Part shown: positions 43,209-52,117 of the stretch, in pieces
Layout of the letters: every line of letters starts with the position of its first letter
How positions within the stretch are numbered: the first letter of the stretch is position 1
Made by a program: the position numbers and the translations under genes
DNA from: Bacilli bacterium
Lineage (GTDB): Bacteria > Bacillota_I > Bacilli_A > RFN20 > CAG-288
Assembly (NCBI GenBank): GCA_022652945.1
Contig: JALCRV010000004.1
Location: 62,001 to 126,000 of the forward strand
Length of the DNA stretch: 64,000 bases
Direction: 5' to 3'
Notes under the pieces: model-generated
Database searches by the model: none
Told to the model about the DNA's origin: nothing
The model's input: the letters and a program-made list of their open reading frames with translations, nothing else

Positions 43209-44627
43209 ATGAAAAAGATGAGATTCTTTGGTCGAACAGAAGAGCTGGACACCTTACGTTCTGGGTTAGCCACTGATAATTATCAAGGCTTTTTGATTTA
43301 TGGTCGGCGCCATGTAGGTAAAAGCGCCTTGATTATGAAAGCCGTCGAAGGAATTAACGGATTGGTTGTTTTTTATCAATGCATCAAAGCCCCCGATAAA
43401 GTAAATATAGACGGCATCTTCCGAGAATATCAAAAAGCAAGCGGAGATTCACTTGCCGTTTCGTTTAATGATCTCTCCTCTCTGGTCGAATATATAATTT
43501 CCAGACAAAAAGACAAGAAGCTTATTCTTGTATTAGATGAATACCCTTATTGGAGAGAATCCTCCGATTTAAATAAAGATGGCTTGGATTCCGCTCTGCA
43601 ACAATGTATCGACCGAGTGATGGCCAGAGCCAACACTAAGTTAATTATCAGCGGCTCATATCTTTCAGCAATGGAAGAAATAAGCCAGGAGAAGTCGCCT
43701 TTGGCGGGTCGTTTAAGAAAAAGCATCTATTTAAAACCGATGGATTATTATGAAGCTTCCTTATTTTATCCATCTTATTCATCGCGGGACAAAATTATTG
43801 CATATGCCGCTTTTGGCGGATTGCCTTTTATCTTAGAAACCATCGATTCTTCAAAGGATGTCCTGACAAATATTGAGAATCTTTATCTAAAACACGACGG
43901 CGAGTTATTTAAGTTAATTCCGCTTCTAATCGGCGAAGAAATCGGGAAAACCGGAATGGGAGAAACTCTTTACGAACAAATAGTGAAAAGCGAAAAAAAG
44001 CCGAATTTAAAAGAACTATCTTCTCTTTACCAAACTCGATTCACTAAAGAATGGATACGTAAATGCCTGGAAAGCCTTGTCGCTATGGATGTCATCGAAA
44101 AGGTCTTCCCTATCGGCGAGACCAACGAAAAGGTCTTTCGTTATATCGGGGCTGAGAATGCCTTCGATTTCTATTTCCGTTATGTCAGGCCGAATGAAGA
44201 CAGCATATTACTAGGAAATGGAAAGATAGCTTTTAATCTGTTCAAGGAAGATTTCTTAAAATCTTACACTCCGAAGATTTTTGAAAAAGCTGCCAAGGAA
44301 TTCCTGATTCGTGCCTCTCGTAAAGGTTTGATCAGCCCCTCTATTAAGAACATCGGAACTTACTTTTACGACATTGGCAACGAAAATAACGGCCAATTTG
44401 ATATTGTGACTTTAGATGAGAAGGGCTATATCTTTTACGAATGTAAATTCCATGATTTGCTGAAAGAAAATATCCAAGAAGAGAAAGAGCAAATTGCTTC
44501 TCTCCCTTCTTTCGCCCCTCATCCTTATGCTTTAGCCTTCTTTTCTTTGGATGATAAGTCTAAGGCCGAGAAGAAAGAATATAAGACGATAGCCTCGGAA
44601 GAAATGTTCAATGCCGATTTATTATAG
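43209..44627 (+). CDS. Orphan ATPase E with DUF234/PD-(D/E)XK-like C-terminus
   Basis: 472 residues. The ATPase_2-type N-terminus has Walker A YGRRHVGKSAL near 30-40, Walker B LILVLDEYPYW near 97-107, and SGSYLSAME. The C-terminal DUF234-type region carries a nuclease-fold core: QFDIVTLDEKG followed by FYECKFH, i.e. Asp and E-x-K. It sits alone between the Rieske and ogt genes, with GGGAG before the ATG. Function unknown; see the cassette finding. Confidence 0.87.
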   Translation: MKKMRFFGRTEELDTLRSGLATDNYQGFLIYGRRHVGKSALIMKAVEGINGLVVFYQCIKAPDKVNIDGIFREYQKASGDSLAVSFNDLSSLVEYIISRQKDKKLILVLDEYPYWRESSDLNKDGLDSALQQCIDRVMARANTKLIISGSYLSAMEEISQEKSPLAGRLRKSIYLKPMDYYEASLFYPSYSSRDKIIAYAAFGGLPFILETIDSSKDVLTNIENLYLKHDGELFKLIPLLIGEEIGKTGMGETLYEQIVKSEKKPNLKELSSLYQTRFTKEWIRKCLESLVAMDVIEKVFPIGETNEKVFRYIGAENAFDFYFRYVRPNEDSILLGNGKIAFNLFKEDFLKSYTPKIFEKAAKEFLIRASRKGLISPSIKNIGTYFYDIGNENNGQFDIVTLDEKGYIFYECKFHDLLKENIQEEKEQIASLPSFAPHPYALAFFSLDDKSKAEKKEYKTIASEEMFNADLL

Positions 44628-44641
44628 AGGCTTATTAAATA

Positions 44642-45148
44642 GTGAAAGACGATTATAAAGAAGGACGATTTAAAAAGATCAGAAATCCGAAGGGCTTAAC
44701 TTCCTTAAGCTTTTCAACATCTTTAGGAATCTTTACGATCAAAGGAGATGAGAAACAGATTTTTTGTGTTTCCTTAGATGAAGGTAGTAAAGATAACGCA
44801 TCATCTTCCCCGCTTTTAAAAGAAGCCCAAAAGCAGATTGAGGAATATCTAAAGGGTGAAAGGAAAGTATTTTCCTTACCTCTTTTAATCCAAGGGACGC
44901 CTTTTCAAAAGCTTGTTTATGAAGAAACAAGAAAGATTCCTTACGGGGAAACGAGAACATATAAGGAAATCGCTAAGAATATTAACCACCCTTTAGCTTA
45001 TAGGGCAGTCGGACAAGCCTTAAATAAGAATCCTCTTCTCTTATTAGTTCCTTGTCACAGAGTTATCGGCAGCGATCATTCTTTAACGGGTTTTGCTTCA
45101 GGCTTAAAACTTAAGCAGCAGTTATTAGATCTAGAAAGAAGGAAATAA
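44642..45148 (+). CDS. ogt: Methylated-DNA-protein-cysteine methyltransferase
   Basis: 168 residues beginning with GTG at 44642, 14 bp after the ATPase E stop. The acceptor motif PCHRVIG with Cys138 and the recognition helix region YRAVGQALNKNP mark an Ogt/MGMT that removes O6-methylguanine adducts from DNA. It is probably read through from ATPase E and is followed after 1 bp by the hydrolase gene. Confidence 0.92.
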   Translation: MKDDYKEGRFKKIRNPKGLTSLSFSTSLGIFTIKGDEKQIFCVSLDEGSKDNASSSPLLKEAQKQIEEYLKGERKVFSLPLLIQGTPFQKLVYEETRKIPYGETRTYKEIAKNINHPLAYRAVGQALNKNPLLLLVPCHRVIGSDHSLTGFASGLKLKQQLLDLERRK

Positions 45149-45149
45149 A

Positions 45150-46094
45150 ATGCCTATCTGGTTAATCCTCGTAATTGTCATCGCTTCTCTGCTTCTTATA
45201 ACTTTACTTATCTGGCTGTTTCTGTCGTTTTCTCTTTTCCACGCCTGTTTTGATAGAAATTACTCTCCAAGTCGAATCTTTAATGATGAAAGAATCGAAC
45301 TTGATCATTCTAAAGGGGATAACTGGTTAGAAGCCCATAAAGTCGAGGGGGTGAAATGTCTATCTAAAGATGGCCTTCATTTAGTCGGAAGCTTAGTGAT
45401 TAACCAGGAGCAGACTTCCCTTTACGTCATCGCCATCCACGGCTTTCACGGCTTATGGACTTCACATGTTGAATTAATGTCCGAGTTAGATGAAAGGATC
45501 AAGGCTAATTACTTACTTATCAATCAAAGAGGATCGGGTCTTTCCGAAGGCCGTTGGACTTCAATGGGAGTAAAAGAAAAGGAAGATTTACTTCAATGGA
45601 TTGAATTCTTAAAGAAAAGAGACCCGAAATGTAAAATCATTCTTTATGGAGCTAGCCTTGGCGGTTCGACAATTCTGATGTCCTTAGATAAGATAGATGA
45701 GCATGTCTGCTGCGGTATCGCCGATTCCGCTTTCGCCGATCCTTATGAGCAAACAATCTATACCGCTTCTAAAAGCTTAAAAGGCTTAGCGCGCCCGGCG
45801 ATGTGGGGAGCTAATCTTTTAGCTCAGCTTTTCCTTCACATTAACTTAAAAGACCAGACCGAAGAAAAAGCCGAAAGAAATAATAAGACTCCCATCTTAC
45901 TTATCCATTCGGCGGAGGATAATTTTATTCCGCCTTTGAATCTAGAAAAGAATTACGAAAGATTAAATGACAAGATGCTTAAAGAAAAGCGTTTATTTGA
46001 GCATGGTAAACACGCTTTGATTTTCTGGTCCAACCGTCAGGAATATCTAAAAACAGTCCTTGATTTTCTTAATGAATCACGAGCCATCGATTAA
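45150..46094 (+). CDS. Membrane-anchored alpha/beta hydrolase
   Basis: 314 residues. The N-terminal hydrophobic helix (about 3-30) anchors it. The nucleophile elbow is YGASLGGS, with the acid near HSAEDNFIP and catalytic His in GKHALIFW. It resembles YqkD/FrsA-like serine hydrolases of unknown substrate. Its last 94 bp are duplicated at 47786-47879, beyond the AlbA_2 gene. Confidence 0.85.
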   Translation: MPIWLILVIVIASLLLITLLIWLFLSFSLFHACFDRNYSPSRIFNDERIELDHSKGDNWLEAHKVEGVKCLSKDGLHLVGSLVINQEQTSLYVIAIHGFHGLWTSHVELMSELDERIKANYLLINQRGSGLSEGRWTSMGVKEKEDLLQWIEFLKKRDPKCKIILYGASLGGSTILMSLDKIDEHVCCGIADSAFADPYEQTIYTASKSLKGLARPAMWGANLLAQLFLHINLKDQTEEKAERNNKTPILLIHSAEDNFIPPLNLEKNYERLNDKMLKEKRLFEHGKHALIFWSNRQEYLKTVLDFLNESRAID

Positions 46095-46127
46095 CTAAGT
46101 TAGCTTTACGCCACCTTCAGAAACGCC
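46001..46127. repeat. Flanking direct repeat, left copy
   Basis: About 127 bp covering the hydrolase 3' end and the following bases, matching 47786-47913 at roughly 75-85% by eye. Past the hydrolase stop it matches the 3' end of the MATE gene, but here that frame has in-frame stops. Confidence 0.8.
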
Positions 46128-46156
46128 CTTTCAAATAGTTTTTTTCATTTGCACAA

Positions 46157-46268
46157 TTGAACATATTAGGAGTTAAATTTTACATATTGAACATGTTATT
46201 TGACATATTAAACATGTTTTTGAACAAGTTTGACATATTATTGAACAAGTTATAGACTATGGTAGAAT
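46157..46268 (+). promoter_or_regulatory. TTGAACATATT repeat array and promoter of AlbA_2 gene F
   Basis: TTGAACAWGTT-like units start at 46157, 46187, 46208, 46220 and 46241, and TTGACATATT units at 46200 and 46230. Many steps are close to 10-11 or 21 bp. The last unit supplies the -35 (TTGAAC, 46241-46246), followed by a 16-bp spacer and TAGAAT (46263-46268) with an extended TATGG element. The operator therefore overlaps the promoter. Confidence 0.8.
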
Positions 46269-46279
46269 CGAGTAAAAGT

Positions 46280-47710
46280 ATGGACATTAACGAAGCACAA
46301 AACCTAGAAGAAGGCCAAAATATCGAACTTAAAGAAGCCCAAGGAGGCCTTCCAAACAGTTTATGGGAAACATATTCATCTTTTTGCAACACTTCCGGGG
46401 GACGGATTTATTTGGGACTCCGCGAAATGAAGCCAAAGCCCAACCTTATTTTAGGCATTAACAATCCAGAAAAAATGATTGCAGATTTTTTCACCACTTT
46501 GCGCAATAAAAATAAAACAAGCGCTGCCTATGTGAACGAAAACGATGTCAAGGTGATTAAGATAGGGGATAAATCTATCATTGAAATAAATGTACCCGAA
46601 GCCCCACGAAATGCTAAACCGGTCTTTGTGAACAACAATCTTTCTCTCTCCTACATGCGTCTAGAAGATGGAGACCACCTGATGGATGAAGGCGAAAGAA
46701 GATCATTTCTTATTGATAACTCAACTGAATCCTATGATCTCCAGGGAAATGTTTTTACCCTCAGTATGGAGGACGTGAACATTGATACACTCCACAGATA
46801 TCGTGCAGAAATGGATACAAGGAATCCTAAAAACATCTATAAAGCACTTAACGATGAAGATTATTTGAAGGCTATCGGCTGTCTGGTGAAAGGTGCCAAT
46901 GACAAATATGTCTTGACAAATGCAGCCGTGCTCTTTTTCACCTCATATCCAAAAATCATCAGCATTTTTAATTATTATCTTTTAGATTACCGCTTGGCAA
47001 AAGATCCTGCAGATAAGTGGCAAGACCGTTTGGTCGTCGATGATTTAAGTTGGTCGGGAAATATGTTCGATTTTTATCTAAATGTTTACGAGAGAATCGT
47101 TCCTTATCTTCCCAAGCCTTATCATTTTGAAAACGGCCGTGACGTTGGCAACTTGGAGTTACAAGATGCGCTAAAGGAAGCTCTTGCAAACACCTTAAGC
47201 AACTATGCTCTTCCGCTTTCAGAACCGCTTCTCATCCTCAATAAAGGCAACTCCATTGTCTTTAGGAATCCCGGAAGAATAAAAGTAGGTCTTGCCCAAG
47301 CCCTTCAAGGCGGAAAAAGCGTGCCCAGGAATGTCGGGATAATTACCTTGTTCCGTTTAATAGGAGTCGCAGATAAGGCAGGAACAGGTATTCCCAAAAT
47401 ATTCAAGGCGGCAGAAGATTTTTCGCTTCCTAAACCGTTTTTAACTGAACAAGCCTATCCCGAGGAAACGCTCTTGACGCTTTTCTTAACTCCGATTATG
47501 GATGAAAAGCTTACAACGGATTTAAAGAAAACCGACCTGATTGCCCTCCTTAACCAAAAAGGAGATAACGGTCTCTCCGTGAAAGATGTAATGGAGACTT
47601 TCCATTTTAGTCGTACAACCGCCTCAGGAATTTTAAACTCTTTAGAAAAAGAAGGAACCATTAGAACCAATGGCAAGCTCACAGCAGGTAAAAAATACTT
47701 TATAAAATAA
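46280..47710 (+). CDS. AlbA_2 (Schlafen-like) regulator F with GHKL-like and winged-helix domains
   Basis: I start at the ATG at 46280, 11 nt after the -10 and without a ribosome site; the upstream ATG at 46259 lies inside the promoter. The 476-residue protein has an AlbA_2 domain (EGQNIELKEAQGG, then YSSFCNTSGGRIYLGL), a GHKL-like part (LQDALKEALANTLSNYA, IVFRNPGRI) near 300-340, and a C-terminal winged helix (LSVKDVMETFHFSRTTASGILNSL). It is a distant paralogue of gene C with the same layout. It sits between duplicated flanks, suggesting insertion. Confidence 0.85.
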   Translation: MDINEAQNLEEGQNIELKEAQGGLPNSLWETYSSFCNTSGGRIYLGLREMKPKPNLILGINNPEKMIADFFTTLRNKNKTSAAYVNENDVKVIKIGDKSIIEINVPEAPRNAKPVFVNNNLSLSYMRLEDGDHLMDEGERRSFLIDNSTESYDLQGNVFTLSMEDVNIDTLHRYRAEMDTRNPKNIYKALNDEDYLKAIGCLVKGANDKYVLTNAAVLFFTSYPKIISIFNYYLLDYRLAKDPADKWQDRLVVDDLSWSGNMFDFYLNVYERIVPYLPKPYHFENGRDVGNLELQDALKEALANTLSNYALPLSEPLLILNKGNSIVFRNPGRIKVGLAQALQGGKSVPRNVGIITLFRLIGVADKAGTGIPKIFKAAEDFSLPKPFLTEQAYPEETLLTLFLTPIMDEKLTTDLKKTDLIALLNQKGDNGLSVKDVMETFHFSRTTASGILNSLEKEGTIRTNGKLTAGKKYFIK

Positions 47711-47785
47711 CCAGTAATTAAAAAAGATATGCTTGAGTCGATGCCTTAAAACAACAAGGCATGATGAAAGGAAATAGCAATTTTA

Positions 47786-47879
47786 GCACGGCAAACACGC
47801 TTTGATCTTCTGGTCCAACCGTCAGGACTATCTAAAAACAGCCATTTATTTTCTCGCTGAATCCCGAGCTATCGATTAA
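47786..47879 (+). pseudogene. 3' remnant of an alpha/beta hydrolase gene
   Basis: Translates without stops to a C-terminal tail parallel to residues 284-314 of the hydrolase at 45150 (HGKHALIFWSNRQ conserved, later residues diverged), ending in the same AID and stop. No start or upstream part exists. Its stop overlaps the MATE stop on the other strand. Confidence 0.8.
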
Positions 47880-47913
47880 CTAAGTTTACTTTCCCGCCAC
47901 TTTCCTTTACGCC
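47786..47913. repeat. Flanking direct repeat, right copy
   Basis: Matches 46001-46127. Here the MATE 3' end is intact and the hydrolase part is only a remnant, the mirror image of the left copy. Confidence 0.8.
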
Positions 47914-49216
47914 AAAGGAAGACTAAGGAACCGGCGCGGAAAAGCGAATCAATTGTTAAACCAATCCAGCAACCGATTAAGCCTAAGCCTAAATAATTGC
48001 CGAATAAGTAGGTGCCTCCAACAATAAAAAGCCAGCAGGAGAAAATCCCGATAATCATCACAATCAGGCCTTCTCCCGCCACCTGAAGAGAACGTACTAA
48101 AATGACATTGATGATTCTTCCGACTTCTAAAAGAACATCGATAGAGAGAATCTCCACCGCCAGAAGCGCTGCGGCGGAAGGATTTTCCGCTGTCCTCATT
48201 AAAAACAAGAATAAAGGATAACCGATTCCGACTAGTCCAAGAGAAAAGGACATCCCGATAAGTAAAGACATTTTAATAACATCTTTAACTAAAAGATCAG
48301 CCTTGTCATATTCCTTCTCACCGATAAACTCTCCTTCTTCAACCTGGCTCTCCTGAATAAGACCGCTGGCGAAGATATAGGCGACAACCACCAAAGTATT
48401 AACAAAACCAGCGATATTTCCTGCGCTTATCCCATAGCCGTTGATAGCGACTAAGATTATCAGGTTAGCGAAGTTATATGATAAATTCTCAATTACGCAA
48501 AACAAACCGATCGAAAACATCTTTCCATAAAGCTTAAAAGGAAAAGGAAACATCATCTTTATAGATAAAGAGATATGGATTTCCTTCCAGTAATAATAAG
48601 CGTAAAGAATAAAAGCAACTACACGGGAAATCGATAAAGCTAAAGCCATCCCGACGATTCCCATTTTAAAGACGAAAAGAAATAAAGCCCCTAAGCCGAG
48701 ATTCAATAGAGCGGTTGAAGCGGAAACCCACGTCAAAATCCGATTCTTTTTATACGCCCTTAAGAAAGTGGCCAAGGAAGAAGACATCGCTTGGAAAAGG
48801 ACGAAGCAGGCGATATATAGAATATATTCGTTAGCGGAAGGGATGACTGTCGGATCGACTTTCATCAGATGGAAAGCAAAATCAGAACAAAATATCAGAA
48901 CGAAGGAAATGATCAATCCAAAAATCACATTGGTATAAAAAGACAAGGCATAGATTTTCTCCGCCCCTTCATCCTTAGCTCCTCTCATCCTGGCGATCAT
49001 CACGATCGAGCCGACCGCAAGAATATTCACCGCGACAATGATGATATTGTAAAAAGTGTTGGCTTGGACAATCGCATTAACCATCACTTGGTCATAAGCG
49101 ATCATCAACTGTCCGAGATTACTGATAATCGTGGCGATTATCTGCTCAAGAAGAGCGGGGAGTGAAACAATGAGCGTCGTCTTATTACGACGAAACAGTT
49201 CTTTGATTTTAGCCAT
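47876..49216 (-). CDS. MATE-family multidrug/antimicrobial efflux pump
   Basis: 446 residues with 12 predicted helices in two homologous halves. The N-terminal half begins SLPALLEQIIATIISNLGQLMIAY, and the second half carries GLFCVIENLSYNFANLIILV, typical of MATE cation antiporters. Unlike the best-known members it has no N-terminal drug-regulator neighbour. It would export organic cations using Na+ or H+. Confidence 0.88.
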   Translation of the reverse strand: MAKIKELFRRNKTTLIVSLPALLEQIIATIISNLGQLMIAYDQVMVNAIVQANTFYNIIIVAVNILAVGSIVMIARMRGAKDEGAEKIYALSFYTNVIFGLIISFVLIFCSDFAFHLMKVDPTVIPSANEYILYIACFVLFQAMSSSLATFLRAYKKNRILTWVSASTALLNLGLGALFLFVFKMGIVGMALALSISRVVAFILYAYYYWKEIHISLSIKMMFPFPFKLYGKMFSIGLFCVIENLSYNFANLIILVAINGYGISAGNIAGFVNTLVVVAYIFASGLIQESQVEEGEFIGEKEYDKADLLVKDVIKMSLLIGMSFSLGLVGIGYPLFLFLMRTAENPSAAALLAVEILSIDVLLEVGRIINVILVRSLQVAGEGLIVMIIGIFSCWLFIVGGTYLFGNYLGLGLIGCWIGLTIDSLFRAGSLVFLWRKGKWRESKLS

Positions 49217-49504
49217 AAGCGGAGCACCTTTATCTTATGCTTAGATGTAAATCCATCTAAGATCCTTTGCATTTCTTTATCGGCTTTTTAACGCGCATTT
49301 AGTCATTTCAGATAGGATTTGCTGTCTTATTTAATATCGAATACAAATACTCTAGGCTTCAAGCACAACAGATACAAGACAAAAAGGCACCAAAATACAT
49401 CAAAAATCAAAATAGTTAATTTTGACAACAGAAAAGTACATAATTACTGTTAAGTATTTGGCTTGTGGTATCCTAATAGAGAAGAAAAAAAGAAAGGCAT
49501 TTAT

Positions 49505-50281
49505 ATGAAATTCACTTGTGGCATCTGCGGTTACGTCTACGATGAAGAAAAGACAGGCGTGAAGTTCGCTGATTTGCCGGATAATTGGGTTTGCCCGGTC
49601 TGCGGAGCTGGAAAAGCAGCCTTTAAAAAGGTCGAAGAAGCCCCCGTTATCGAAAGAGCTTCCCTCTTTACGATTTCTTACGGGTTATTCGTCCTGACCA
49701 CGAAAGACGGAAATAAGCATAACGGCTGCATTATCAATACATTAACCCAGGTCACCGATACTCCGACTCAGATTCAGATTACGGTTCAAAAGAAGAATTA
49801 CACCTGCGAGTTGATTCAGAAGAGCAAGGTCTTCAATATCTCGGTCCTGTCCGAGGAAGTCCCCTTCTCTATCTTCCAACGTTTCGGGTTCCAATGTGGC
49901 AGAACTGTCGATAAATTCGCTGGATTCGATGAGAAAGCCTTAAGCGCCAACGGGCTTTATTTCCTCACCTCTTACGCCAACGGCTTAATCTCCGCCAAGG
50001 TCGTAAAGGAGATTGATTTAGGTACTCATATGATGTTTATCGGAGAAGTAACTGAAGGCCGTGTCCTTTCTAAAGTACCGTCAGTCACTTACACTTACTA
50101 TCAGGCTCATATTAAACCTCGTCCGGCTGCTCCTCAGACCGCCGGGGATAAATGGGTCTGCAAGATCTGCGGATACATTTATGACGATGCGAAAGAAAAG
50201 ATTAAGTTTGTCGATCTGCCGGATACCTGGCTTTGCCCTTTATGTAAGCATCCGAAATCAGATTTTGAAAAAGTAAAGTAA
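49505..50281 (+). CDS. Rubredoxin-flavin reductase-rubredoxin fusion
   Basis: I start at the ATG at 49505 after AAAGG; an in-frame upstream ATG at 49463 lacks a ribosome site. The 258-residue protein has an N-terminal rubredoxin (CGICGYVY and CPVCGAGK, about 4-45), a flavin reductase-like FMN domain (about 55-205), and a second rubredoxin at the C-terminus (CKICGYIY and CPLCKHPK). High-molecular-weight rubredoxins usually carry one rubredoxin. It probably shuttles electrons from NADH to oxygen- or peroxide-reducing partners in an anaerobe. Confidence 0.9.
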   Translation: MKFTCGICGYVYDEEKTGVKFADLPDNWVCPVCGAGKAAFKKVEEAPVIERASLFTISYGLFVLTTKDGNKHNGCIINTLTQVTDTPTQIQITVQKKNYTCELIQKSKVFNISVLSEEVPFSIFQRFGFQCGRTVDKFAGFDEKALSANGLYFLTSYANGLISAKVVKEIDLGTHMMFIGEVTEGRVLSKVPSVTYTYYQAHIKPRPAAPQTAGDKWVCKICGYIYDDAKEKIKFVDLPDTWLCPLCKHPKSDFEKVK

Positions 50282-50291
50282 TAAATTCCTG

Positions 50292-50329
50292 AAGAGCTTG
50301 GTTGTCATCTTTAACCCAAGCTCTTTTCT
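50292..50329 (+). terminator. Terminator of the rubredoxin fusion gene
   Basis: AAGAGCTTGG (50292-50301) pairs with CCAAGCTCTT (50316-50325), followed by TTCTTTT. Confidence 0.8.
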
Positions 50330-50402
50330 TTTACAAAAAAATATTCCTTAAGCGACTAAAAGATTGCTTTTTCTTCACTATTTATAATGAAGGAGAAATG
50401 TT

Positions 50403-51326
50403 ATGAAACGCAATTCCTTAAAAGCTGTCGTTCTTTCCTTAGCAATTATCAGTTTATTAGGAAGCTGTGAGACGTCCCTACCGCTTATTTCCTCCGTTTC
50501 AGAAAATAGCAGTCACAACGTTAACGTTTCTAATAATTCCTTAAGTTCATCAATAGGAAAAGACTCCTCTTCTTCCCTTGATAAGGATAGATACCCTCTA
50601 ATCATCGACAGCGGAGCGGATCTCATCTCCGAAAAACTTCTCGACTCCTATCCAGCCGGTGAAAGAGTCGTCGTTAAGACATATATATTATATGATGCTG
50701 ATATCATCGTTCACCTCGATGGCCAAAGACTGGAAATGGCACCGTTGGATATCGGCAAGTACTTCATTTTCCAGATGCCGGCTCACGAAGCTCATTTACG
50801 CCTTGAAGTCTCCGCCCAAAGATATTTTGAAGCAAAATACGATTACGGCAACATAGTCTCAGGCCAAGCCACTTTGCTTTTAGATGATATGCTGCCTTTC
50901 GTCGATTTGAATAAGTACAGTCCCAAGAAACCGCTCGGTGGGGATATGTTCTGTTTAGAATACACCGGGAATTTTGTAGTTAAGGAGACTTACCCGGCTC
51001 AAGTAGATACTTCCCAACTAGAAATCATCAACGTATTTCAGATTCCGACTCAGGTTATCCAAATCGATGAAGCAAATATCAATCGTTATTACACCCATCA
51101 GAATGATTTTGTTATCTTCCCCGATGAAACCTTTAAGACTCTGGATTTCTATCTGAAATACTTCAGCACATCCTTACTTTATGGAACGGTAGCCCAAGGG
51201 CAAAGTGCCCTCCCGCAAGAAAAAGACAGCAAAACTTCTCAAGCATCCCCGGATATCGCCATCACCCCGATTCAGGCTTTCTTCTCCTACGATCCTCGCG
51301 GTAATATAAAGACTCCTCAAGCATAA
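50403..51326 (+). CDS. Hypothetical lipoprotein
   Basis: 307 residues with a signal peptide ending in a lipobox LGSC (Cys22) and a Ser/Asn-rich linker to about residue 60. The rest is beta-rich without a family I recognise. The C-terminus has a low-complexity Ser/Lys/Pro segment. It is a single gene between two terminators, with AAGGAG before the ATG. Confidence 0.75.
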   Translation: MKRNSLKAVVLSLAIISLLGSCETSLPLISSVSENSSHNVNVSNNSLSSSIGKDSSSSLDKDRYPLIIDSGADLISEKLLDSYPAGERVVVKTYILYDADIIVHLDGQRLEMAPLDIGKYFIFQMPAHEAHLRLEVSAQRYFEAKYDYGNIVSGQATLLLDDMLPFVDLNKYSPKKPLGGDMFCLEYTGNFVVKETYPAQVDTSQLEIINVFQIPTQVIQIDEANINRYYTHQNDFVIFPDETFKTLDFYLKYFSTSLLYGTVAQGQSALPQEKDSKTSQASPDIAITPIQAFFSYDPRGNIKTPQA

Positions 51327-51330
51327 CTGA

Positions 51331-51372
51331 AAAAGACGGCCTAGGACCTTTCCCCCTGCAGCCGTCTTTTTT
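51331..51372. terminator. Bidirectional terminator
   Basis: AAAAGACGGC (51331-51340) pairs with GCCGTCTTTT (51361-51370) with flanking A and T runs, between the lipoprotein and the convergent pyrophosphatase gene. Confidence 0.85.
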
Positions 51373-51378
51373 AGTGAT

Positions 51379-51912
51379 CTATTGTTCGTGGTAGAAATCT
51401 TTATAAGCCTGAATCGAGTCTTCAACGATTTTCTTAGCGGCATCTGCATCCTTCACTTCATGGACGGAGGTCTGCTTATTCTCCAGCTCCTTATAGACCT
51501 TGAAGAAATGCTGCATTTCTTCGAAAATATGACTTGGCAATTCGTGGATGGATTGATAGCCGGAGTAATTAGGATCTCCGACCGCCACCGCGATGATCTT
51601 ATCGTCATCCATACCTTGGTCGACCATGGAGATAACACCGATCGGACGGCATTTGATTTCCGTTAAAGGAATCAAAGGCTCCGAACAGAGGACTAAGACA
51701 TCGAGCGGATCTTTATCTTTCGCAATCGTCCGCGGAATAAATCCGTAGCTAGCCGGATAATGAGTCGAAGTGAAAAGAATACGGTCGAGAATCAAAAGGC
51801 CGGTCTTCTTATCCAATTCATATTTCATATTGGAGCCTTTGGCAATTTCGATGACGGCGATAAATTCTTCAGGTTTAATGCGAGCGGAGTCGATATCGTG
51901 GAAAATATTCAT
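51379..51912 (-). CDS. ppa: Soluble inorganic pyrophosphatase, family I
   Basis: 177 residues. The family signature is DKDPLDVLVL (Asp metal ligands). Also present are the N-terminal KYELDKKTG segment and MVDQGMDDDKIIAVA, whose acidic residues bind Mg2+. It hydrolyses pyrophosphate from biosynthesis in the cytoplasm. Alone in its transcript, with an AAAGAGAG ribosome site. Confidence 0.93.
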   Translation of the reverse strand: MNIFHDIDSARIKPEEFIAVIEIAKGSNMKYELDKKTGLLILDRILFTSTHYPASYGFIPRTIAKDKDPLDVLVLCSEPLIPLTEIKCRPIGVISMVDQGMDDDKIIAVAVGDPNYSGYQSIHELPSHIFEEMQHFFKVYKELENKQTSVHEVKDADAAKKIVEDSIQAYKDFYHEQ

Positions 51913-52117
51913 AAAGTTCTCTCTTTCAATTTTACTGACAAATTAAATATATAACTTAATCGGCTGCTAGTCACGAAGAAATGGAGCATTTTCGATTTAA
52001 ACTAACGATTTTTTAAAAGAATTGCCGGATATATTGAAAAATCATAAAAAAGGCTAAAAAAAGAAAAACAATTTTACATCGATGATGCTATACTTTTTTA
52101 AAAGGGAGGAAAATAAA

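Noticed and set aside
46259-46279. Upstream ATG as the start of AlbA_2 gene F
   Set aside because: It lies inside the -10/-35 region and ahead of the domain boundary; the ATG at 46280 fits both promoter and domain.
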